From positions 1 through 18,847 of the forward strand of contig JAAXHF010000412.1 in the NCBI GenBank assembly GCA_012271025.1: a stretch of DNA of 18,847 bases, given 5' to 3'. Source of the DNA: Deltaproteobacteria bacterium (GTDB taxonomy: Bacteria > Desulfobacterota_B > Binatia > Bin18). How positions within the stretch are numbered: position 1 is the stretch's first letter; each line of letters opens with the position of its first letter. Made by a program: the position numbers and the translations under genes. Below are positions 14,098 through 18,847 of this stretch, piece by piece. A model generated the notes under the pieces. That model had not been told where the DNA came from and searched no databases. It saw nothing but the letters and a program-made list of their open reading frames with translations.

Positions 14098-14388
14098 TTA
14101 GAGTTGAAACAGCGCCAAGCCCTCTTCATCTACCTCTGCACGCACGACCCTGAGACCTTCCTGGGAGAGCCGGGGCAATACGAGCTGGAGTGCCGTATCG
14201 AACGATGGGGCTTCTATTGTACAGTTCGCAACCGGCGTTCCAGATAGCGTTGCGAGTGTGAAATCCTGTACACCTGCGGGAGCAGGCCCGCCCGCGCCAA
14301 AGTACCCATAGAGCCGATCGACCGTATCCAGATCAGGTTCAAGATCGAGAATAAGCGTAAATTCATACAGGCGTACAATATCGGACAT
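14098..14388 (-). CDS. Small YEFTLIL-type protein of unknown function
   Basis: A 96-residue acidic protein, MSDIVRLYEFTLILDLEPDL at the start, with a predicted beta-alpha-beta pattern, a PSFDTALQLVLPRLSQEGLRVVR helix-strand in the second half, and EVDEEGLALF near the end. It resembles short proteins of cyanobacteria and other bacteria that begin YEFTLIL or YEFTLVL and are annotated hypothetical; some longer relatives may carry a C-terminal DNA-binding segment, which is absent here. It starts 11 bases after the SIS gene stop with no visible ribosome site, so translation may depend on coupling. Last gene of the operon, ended by the terminator directly after its stop. Function unknown. Confidence 0.65.
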   Translation of the reverse strand: MSDIVRLYEFTLILDLEPDLDTVDRLYGYFGAGGPAPAGVQDFTLATLSGTPVANCTIEAPSFDTALQLVLPRLSQEGLRVVRAEVDEEGLALFQL

Positions 14389-14399
14389 TTCGTTTATGC

Positions 14400-15524
14400 T
14401 TATTCATCAGACAGGCTGGCGTAGTACTCGTTGAGCGAGCGGAGCAGTTCGGGCCGGTCGCTCTGGAACAGGCTGCGCCCCAAACGCTCGGCCACAGCCG
14501 CAGCCACATGGCTGGCAAACACGTGGTAGACCAGGGGCGAAAACTCCTCGCGCGTCTCGCCCGGTACGGGTAACACGGTGTGGGCATGGCGGGTGACCTC
14601 GCTATCGTCCGGGTGGGCCACGGCAATGACCCGCCGACCCAGACCGCGTGCCGTGGCCGCCACCTCGCCCGCCCGCCAGTGGGAGCGGCCCGGCGGGGCG
14701 ATCACAAAAACGGGCATATCAACCGGGTAGGCAAAGCGCTCAACGTGCCACCACTCTTCCAAATCCTGGCCCATGGCGAAAACACCCGCCGCCTCGACCA
14801 GCTTGGCCGCGCCGAAGAGCGCGGTGCCGTAGCTCGGTCCACTGCCCAGCATGACCAGCGTGGGAGCAGCGGCAACAGCCTCCGCCACCTGCTGACAAGG
14901 CTCCTTCACGGCGGCGTTCGTGGCGTCCACAACATCGGCCAGGGCGACAAGCTCCTGGCACAGGGCGTCCGCCTCGGGCTGGGACTGTTTACTCCGCATT
15001 TCGCCCAGCTGAATCGCTACCAGCAGCAGCCCCAGCAGGCTGGCCTGATAGGTGCGGATGCCGGGCGAGCGTTCTTTTTGGGGCAGTTCGACCACAATGG
15101 CGCGGTCCGCCGCTCGGGCCACCGGGCTGTCGGGCGTTCCGGTCACGGCCACGCTGAGCGCCCCGTGGTCTTTGGCGCGTTCGATGGCCTGCACCACGCG
15201 CTGGGTGCCGCCCGAGGCCGAGGTCGCCAGCACCAGACTCTGCTGGCGCATCCATTGTGCGCCATAATCCACAAAGCGCTGGGCGCTCATCGGACGGCAG
15301 CCCACATCGGCAAGCGTCTCAAAAGCCATCTCAAGCGCACACGAGGCGTGGTAGGAATCCCCGTCCCCGGTCAGGTACACGTTCTTGACCGCCGCCCACT
15401 CTGCGGGGCTGAGGACAGTTCCAATCTGTTGCGCAAACGGGCGGGTCAGCTGACGCAGGTCGCCGGCCAGGCCGGCCAGCTGTCTCAGCATCACCTCGAA
15501 CGTGAGCGGTTCCACAGAAGGCAT
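14400..15524 (-). CDS. Double SIS-domain sugar isomerase/deglycase-like protein
   Basis: A 374-residue protein with two SIS (phosphosugar-binding) domains. First: VYLTGDGDSYHASCALE (49-65) and the phosphate loop TSASGGTQ (101-108). Second: LVMLGSGPSYGTALFGAAKL (223-242) and EEWWHVERF (256-264), corresponding to the region that carries catalytic residues in GlmS. It matches the isomerase half of glucosamine-6-phosphate synthase but has no N-terminal glutaminase domain and no Cys1, so it should not make glucosamine from glutamine. Like FrlB or AgaS relatives it may be a deglycase, deaminase or isomerase of an amino-sugar phosphate. I chose ATG 15524, four bases after the BtpA stop, over an in-frame start at 15560 inside BtpA; spacing implies translational coupling. 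Confidence 0.87.
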   Translation of the reverse strand: MPSVEPLTFEVMLRQLAGLAGDLRQLTRPFAQQIGTVLSPAEWAAVKNVYLTGDGDSYHASCALEMAFETLADVGCRPMSAQRFVDYGAQWMRQQSLVLATSASGGTQRVVQAIERAKDHGALSVAVTGTPDSPVARAADRAIVVELPQKERSPGIRTYQASLLGLLLVAIQLGEMRSKQSQPEADALCQELVALADVVDATNAAVKEPCQQVAEAVAAAPTLVMLGSGPSYGTALFGAAKLVEAAGVFAMGQDLEEWWHVERFAYPVDMPVFVIAPPGRSHWRAGEVAATARGLGRRVIAVAHPDDSEVTRHAHTVLPVPGETREEFSPLVYHVFASHVAAAVAERLGRSLFQSDRPELLRSLNEYYASLSDE

Positions 15525-15528
15525 GGCG

Positions 15529-16335
15529 CTAGCCTTCCAGTCCCCGCACGATATCGACATAGGTCTTCACCCGCTCAATATCGATCTGTCCGCCCCAACC
15601 GCCGCGCTCCAGGCAGGTACCCACAAACGCCCCGTCCGCAGCCGCCATCAGCCGTGGCGCGTTCTCGTGGTTGGTATAGCCGGCCAGAATGACGGGCAGT
15701 CCAGGCATGCTTGTGCGCACCGAGGCGATCATCTCCAGCGTGGTGTTTTCATCGGGACTGCCCAGGGACACGGCATCGGCCCCGACATACTTTGCGCTAC
15801 GCGCCACCTCGGCCACCGGCTTGGCCTCGCCAAACCATTTGAACTGCATGGAGTCCACCTCGGCAATGACTTTGACCCCGCCGGCGTTGATCCGTTTGCG
15901 ATACTCCATCACCTCGAGCGGAGTGGCCTCGACCATGCCGTGGGCGGTGAGCGTCATACCCACCACCGCCCCGGCCCGAATAAAGCTGCCGCCCGCCACC
16001 TTGGCCACCGCCAGCGAAGCCTTGAGCGCGTTGCGCATCAGCTGCACCCCGACCTGGAACTCGTCGCCCGTGGCCTGCACGATAGCCTGAACGATCAGGC
16101 TCATGGCGGCCGTGCGGGCCGGGTCGGACTCGTCTTTCACGCTGTAGATGCGATCCACCGTCTGGACCAGACAGCCGTCCGCCCCACCGCCGTACAGCGC
16201 CCGGGCCGACTGCACGGCCAGATCGAGGGTCCGGCTGAAACTACCCTCCTCATACAACAGGGTACCGGGCAGCGGTTTCAGGTGAATCATGCCCAGCACG
16301 GCCTTGCGTTTGCCGAGGCTGGTAAACTCTCCCAT
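15529..16335 (-). CDS. BtpA/SgcQ family TIM-barrel protein
   Basis: A 268-residue protein of the BtpA/SgcQ family (COG0434). Signatures: KAVLGMIHLKPLPGT near the N-terminus, VGVQLMRNALKASLAVAK (96-113) followed by GGSFIRAG, and GADAVSLGSP plus LPVILAGYT in the C-terminal half, a phosphate-binding barrel pattern. BtpA was linked to photosystem I stability in a cyanobacterium and SgcQ belongs to a cryptic E. coli sugar operon; the enzymatic reaction is not established. The start is ATG 16335, with GGAGGAG six bases upstream; the frame is open further up but that part overlaps the preceding gene. It lies 37 bases after the D-aminoacylase-like gene and 4 before the SIS gene, pointing to one operon and a possible phosphosugar-related pathway. 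Confidence 0.88.
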   Translation of the reverse strand: MGEFTSLGKRKAVLGMIHLKPLPGTLLYEEGSFSRTLDLAVQSARALYGGGADGCLVQTVDRIYSVKDESDPARTAAMSLIVQAIVQATGDEFQVGVQLMRNALKASLAVAKVAGGSFIRAGAVVGMTLTAHGMVEATPLEVMEYRKRINAGGVKVIAEVDSMQFKWFGEAKPVAEVARSAKYVGADAVSLGSPDENTTLEMIASVRTSMPGLPVILAGYTNHENAPRLMAAADGAFVGTCLERGGWGGQIDIERVKTYVDIVRGLEG

Positions 16336-16341
16336 GTTCGG

Positions 16342-16348
16342 CTCCTCC
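16342..16348 (-). promoter_or_regulatory. Ribosome binding site fixing the BtpA start
   Basis: On the minus strand GGAGGAG (16348-16342) lies six bases before ATG 16335. This supports MGEFTSLGKRKAV as the N-terminus and not an upstream in-frame start overlapping the preceding gene. Confidence 0.8.
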
Positions 16349-16372
16349 ACCTTGCGCCCGGCGCCCACAGCC

Positions 16373-18127
16373 TCAGGCTGCCCGGCCATGGCGCAGCAGT
16401 CTGCCGGGCGTGGCCCCGCTGCACTGGCCGTCGGTGAACGTGACTTGGCCGTTGACCACAATCCACCGATAGCCGGTCGCCTTTTGCACCCGCCGCCACT
16501 CGCCGGTAGGCAGGTCGTGGGCAATCTCGGTCGGCTCGATGCCAAGCTCGGCCAGATCGTACACCACGATATCGGCCGCCATACCGGGCCGCAGCGTTCC
16601 CCGGTCCTGAAAGCCGGCCGCCCAGGCCGGTAGACAGCTCAGCCGGAAATGCGCCTCTTCCAGAGACAGGGCCTGGGTGTCGCGCACCATCCAGGTCAGC
16701 AGATCGGTCGGCCACACCCCGGTAGTGAGGAATTTCATGTGGGCGCCGCCGTCGGACAGGCCGGCAATCGTGTACGGCGAGTCCATGACCTGCTTGTGGT
16801 GCTCGACCTGGACGTTCAGCAGCGGGGTGCGCCACTCGGTCTTAAGATCGTCGGCAACCGACACGTCGAGCAGGGCGTCGATGAAGTGCTTGCCCTCCTG
16901 CTGGGCAATCTGGATGACCGACAGCCCCTCGTATTTGTCCTTGAGGTCGGCTCGAAACACCTTCTTGGCAATGAACTGGGCAACCGCGCCGAACAGGTCA
17001 ATCGACACCCGCCCCGAGTCATACTCGGCCTTCATCGCCTGACGGACCTCGGGGTCGGCCAGCTTGGCCCGTTTTTCCTCAAGGGTGCCGACCGTGGCCT
17101 CGCGCCAGACCGGGCTGTTGTCGAACAGGTTCCAGTCCTCGAAGGTAAAGGTAAACGGCGCCCGGACGGTGGCCGCCTGGCCAAACACCCGCCGGCCCCT
17201 GGCGTTGGCCTCGGCCAGCAGCTTGAGCTGGGTCTGGTAAAAGATGGGCAGCTGATCGTTGGCGGCAATCAGGTTGTACAGCACCGGCCGACCGCTCTTC
17301 TCGGCCAGCTGTTCGTTAAAACCGAAGTCACGTTCCAGCCCGGCCAGCAGATTCTGGAAGCCCTCGCTCAGGTCCCCACCGGCTTGGGTGAACTGGATGC
17401 AGCCCGCCCGGCGCTCACGCAGCACCGCCGCCAAGCTGAGGTAGAACTCGTCGGATAACACGTCCGAAATCATGGGCGAGCCGTCATAGTCGCGCTGGAC
17501 CGCCGCCAGGCTGTCGGGGAACAGGCGCTGGGCGCCCCAGCCGACCGCGCCGGCGTCCATGGCTTCGTGCAGCAGCCGCTGAATGGTCTGGACTTCCGTG
17601 TCGTTCGGCAGCCGTTGCTTGGCCTCCTCAAAACCGCCCATCACATACGCCACCAGCGGGGTGACCGGCATCAGCTGGGACAGGTTGATGCCCAGCGGAA
17701 TACGGTCCAGGTGATCCATCCACTCGGGAAAGGTTTCCCAGTCAAACGGCATGCTGGCCTGCATCGGACCCAGCGGAATGGCCTCATTGCGGGACAGGGA
17801 CAGCATGGCCCGTTCGGCATCCTTGGCGTGCACCGGCGCAAAACCGAAGCCGCAGTTGCCGATGGTGACCGAGGTGACGCCGTGCCAACTGCCGATGGAG
17901 CAGTACGGGTCCCAGTGCAGTTGGGCGTCGTAATGGGTGTGCAGATCAATCGCGCCGGGAGCGACAATGCAATCCGCAGCCTCAAGCACCTGAGCGGCAT
18001 CGCTGGGCTGGAGTTGCCCGACTTCGGCAATCCTGCCGTCCTTGATGCCGATGTCGGCCTGGTAGCGCGGGACCCGTGTTCCATCGACAACCGTCCCGCC
18101 TCTGATGACCATGTCAAATGCCGCCAT
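16373..18127 (-). CDS. N-acyl-D-amino-acid deacylase-like amidohydrolase (paralogue 3)
   Basis: A 584-residue paralogue of the proteins at 3977-5719 and 9513-11261. It begins MAAFDMVIRGGTVVDGTRVP; metal-site residues are His63/His65 (IDLHTHYDAQ), Cys92 (IGNCGFGFAPV) and Asp459 (GLSDGGAHMKF). The two strands expected to supply the remaining His ligands read CIQFTQAGG and VLYNLIAAND, again without His. It is closest to paralogue 1, sharing an exact 44-base stretch. The start at 18127 is set by AAGGAGGAC directly upstream and by alignment with the paralogues; the frame stays open to 18541 but overlaps the divergent gene. It leads an operon with BtpA, SIS and a small protein, unlike the other two copies, so it may have taken a separate substrate. 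Confidence 0.9.
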   Translation of the reverse strand: MAAFDMVIRGGTVVDGTRVPRYQADIGIKDGRIAEVGQLQPSDAAQVLEAADCIVAPGAIDLHTHYDAQLHWDPYCSIGSWHGVTSVTIGNCGFGFAPVHAKDAERAMLSLSRNEAIPLGPMQASMPFDWETFPEWMDHLDRIPLGINLSQLMPVTPLVAYVMGGFEEAKQRLPNDTEVQTIQRLLHEAMDAGAVGWGAQRLFPDSLAAVQRDYDGSPMISDVLSDEFYLSLAAVLRERRAGCIQFTQAGGDLSEGFQNLLAGLERDFGFNEQLAEKSGRPVLYNLIAANDQLPIFYQTQLKLLAEANARGRRVFGQAATVRAPFTFTFEDWNLFDNSPVWREATVGTLEEKRAKLADPEVRQAMKAEYDSGRVSIDLFGAVAQFIAKKVFRADLKDKYEGLSVIQIAQQEGKHFIDALLDVSVADDLKTEWRTPLLNVQVEHHKQVMDSPYTIAGLSDGGAHMKFLTTGVWPTDLLTWMVRDTQALSLEEAHFRLSCLPAWAAGFQDRGTLRPGMAADIVVYDLAELGIEPTEIAHDLPTGEWRRVQKATGYRWIVVNGQVTFTDGQCSGATPGRLLRHGRAA

Positions 18128-18130
18128 ACC

Positions 18131-18139
18131 GTCCTCCTT
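18131..18139 (-). promoter_or_regulatory. Ribosome binding site fixing start 18127
   Basis: AAGGAGGAC on the minus strand (18139-18131) lies three bases before ATG 18127. It rules out the longer in-frame translation upstream. Confidence 0.85.
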
Positions 18140-18153
18140 GATTCGTGCTGCAG

Positions 18154-18182
18154 AGTATAGAAGGCCCCAGGGTAGCTGATAT
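18154..18182 (-). promoter_or_regulatory. Candidate promoter for paralogue 3 operon
   Basis: TATACT (18159-18154, minus strand) is a strong -10; ATATCA (18182-18177) at 17 bases is a weak -35. The predicted start of transcription leaves a leader of about 20 bases containing the ribosome site. Confidence 0.4.
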
Positions 18183-18395
18183 CCGGTCCCGGAAAAAGCT
18201 GGGGGCAACTGCGGGAGTGTCCCCGTTTGCACTTCTTTCCTGGAGGAGGGGGATTTTCCGGGTGAGCGAATTGGCGTGAGAGCAGGCTGCTGTGGGCTAT
18301 ACGGGGCAAGCATTCCAAACTGAGACATCACCGTATGCGCCCTACTCTTGCCAGCCCCCGGCTCGGCGGAGTAATGAACACAGGAGCACCAGCAT

Positions 18396-18402
18396 AAGGA
18401 GG
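18396..18402 (+). promoter_or_regulatory. Ribosome binding site of the LLM oxidoreductase gene
   Basis: AAGGAGG at 18396-18402 precedes ATG 18408 by five bases and sets the start MDIGVFFFTS. Confidence 0.85.
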
Positions 18403-18407
18403 ATCTC

Positions 18408-18847
18408 ATGGACATTGGCGTATTCTTTTTCACCTCGGCCGAGTCGGCCGACCCGGCTGTGGTGGCCAAAAAAGCCGAAGACCTCGGCTTTGCCTCAATC
18501 TGGGTCCCGGAACACCCGGTGCTGCCGGTCCACACCACCACCGGCTACCCGGCCGCGCCCGACCGGCCCATTCCGCGCACGGTCGGCATTATCTCCGACC
18601 CCTTTGTGTCCCTGGCCCGGGCCTCGGCCACGACCAGCACGATCAAGCTTGGCACCGGCATCTGCCTGGTGCCCGAGCGCAACCCTCTGCTACTGGCCAA
18701 AGAGATCGCCACCCTGGATCACTACTCCAACGGACGTTTTCTGTTCGGCATTGGCGCGGGCTGGCAAAAAGAAGAATGCGAGGTCATGGGCGGAGATTTT
18801 CCGCGCCGTTGGACCCAGACCCGGGATTCGGTGCTGGCCATGAAAGA
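18408..18847 (+). CDS. LLM-class (luciferase-like, F420/flavin) oxidoreductase, N-terminal part
   Basis: The first 146 codons of a luciferase-like monooxygenase family protein; the gene runs off the right edge. It begins MDIGVFFFTSAESADP, continues AEDLGFASIWVPEH (the first barrel repeat with W-V-P-E-H), IKLGTGICLVPERNPLLLAK, then IATLDHYSNGRFLFGIGAG, all classic for the F420-dependent LLM group (TIGR03619-like). These enzymes oxidise or reduce small organics using F420H2 or FMNH2. Cofactor cannot be told from this fragment alone. It is divergent from the D-aminoacylase-like operon and may share its control region. Confidence 0.9.
   Translation, partial: MDIGVFFFTSAESADPAVVAKKAEDLGFASIWVPEHPVLPVHTTTGYPAAPDRPIPRTVGIISDPFVSLARASATTSTIKLGTGICLVPERNPLLLAKEIATLDHYSNGRFLFGIGAGWQKEECEVMGGDFPRRWTQTRDSVLAMK

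Larger units (their letters stand above)
18128..18407. other. Divergent intergenic region
   Basis: A 280-base spacer between paralogue 3 and the LLM gene. Besides the leftward promoter candidate (18154-18182), it holds an imperfect hairpin at 18202-18224 (GGGGCAACT with AGTGTCCCC, loop GCGGG, two mismatched pairs). It also has a TTGGCG/TATACG pair (18271-18276 and 18298-18303) with poor spacing, not a convincing rightward promoter. No ORF of note. Confidence 0.5.

Noticed and set aside
18202..18224. Imperfect hairpin in the divergent region as a riboswitch or mobile repeat
   Set aside because: Only seven pairs with an internal mismatch; I could not match it to a known RNA family, and one copy is not evidence of a repeat.
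18271..18303. Promoter for the LLM oxidoreductase gene
   Set aside because: The TTGGCG and TATACG boxes are 21 bases apart, beyond normal spacing.
1..18847. CRISPR array, tRNA, insertion sequence or prophage genes
   Set aside because: No regularly spaced direct repeats, no cloverleaf candidate, and no transposase, integrase or phage structural protein in any frame.

Overview
The window is a GC-rich, gene-dense bacterial segment. Most genes have strong Shine-Dalgarno sites of the AAGGAGG type. The content (a possibly F420-dependent LLM-type oxidoreductase, several amidohydrolase-2 enzymes, three large N-acyl-D-amino-acid-deacylase-like enzymes, VOC, cupin, carboxymuconolactone-decarboxylase and NTF2-like proteins, a Uma2 nuclease) resembles uncultured high-GC lineages such as Tectomicrobia/Entotheonella, Binatota or deltaproteobacteria-like bacteria. 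This placement is inference from gene families only. I see no tRNA, rRNA, CRISPR array, transposase or phage gene.

Layout. (1) 1-1911, plus strand: the 3' end of an amidohydrolase-2 gene, then VOC and CMD genes in one apparent operon, then a Uma2 endonuclease-like gene. (2) 2069-7409, minus strand: read in transcription order, cupin, amidohydrolase-2, D-aminoacylase-like enzyme, NTF2-like protein and an MFS transporter, with strong hairpins in several of the gaps. (3) 7658-13943, plus strand: amidohydrolase-2, PTP-like phosphatase, a second D-aminoacylase-like enzyme, and a secreted zinc metalloprotease. Arms 2 and 3 diverge from 7410-7657. (4) 14098-18127, minus strand: a third D-aminoacylase-like enzyme, a BtpA/SgcQ TIM-barrel protein, a double-SIS sugar-phosphate protein and a small YEFTLIL-type protein, closely spaced and ending in a terminator. 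(5) 18408-end, plus strand: the N-terminal part of an LLM-family oxidoreductase.

The cluster looks like a paralogue-rich catabolic region centred on metal-dependent amidohydrolases, probably acting on amide, N-acyl or cyclic small molecules, with an uptake or efflux permease and small accessory enzymes. The substrate cannot be read from the sequence. The main observations are: a near mirror-image pair of [amidohydrolase-2 ... D-aminoacylase-like] arms, each ending in tandem hairpins with related terminators; three D-aminoacylase-like paralogues that keep the HxH, Cys and Asp positions but appear to lack the two other histidine ligands of classical D-aminoacylase; and an operon linking one of these to BtpA and SIS proteins, which may represent an uncharacterised pathway.
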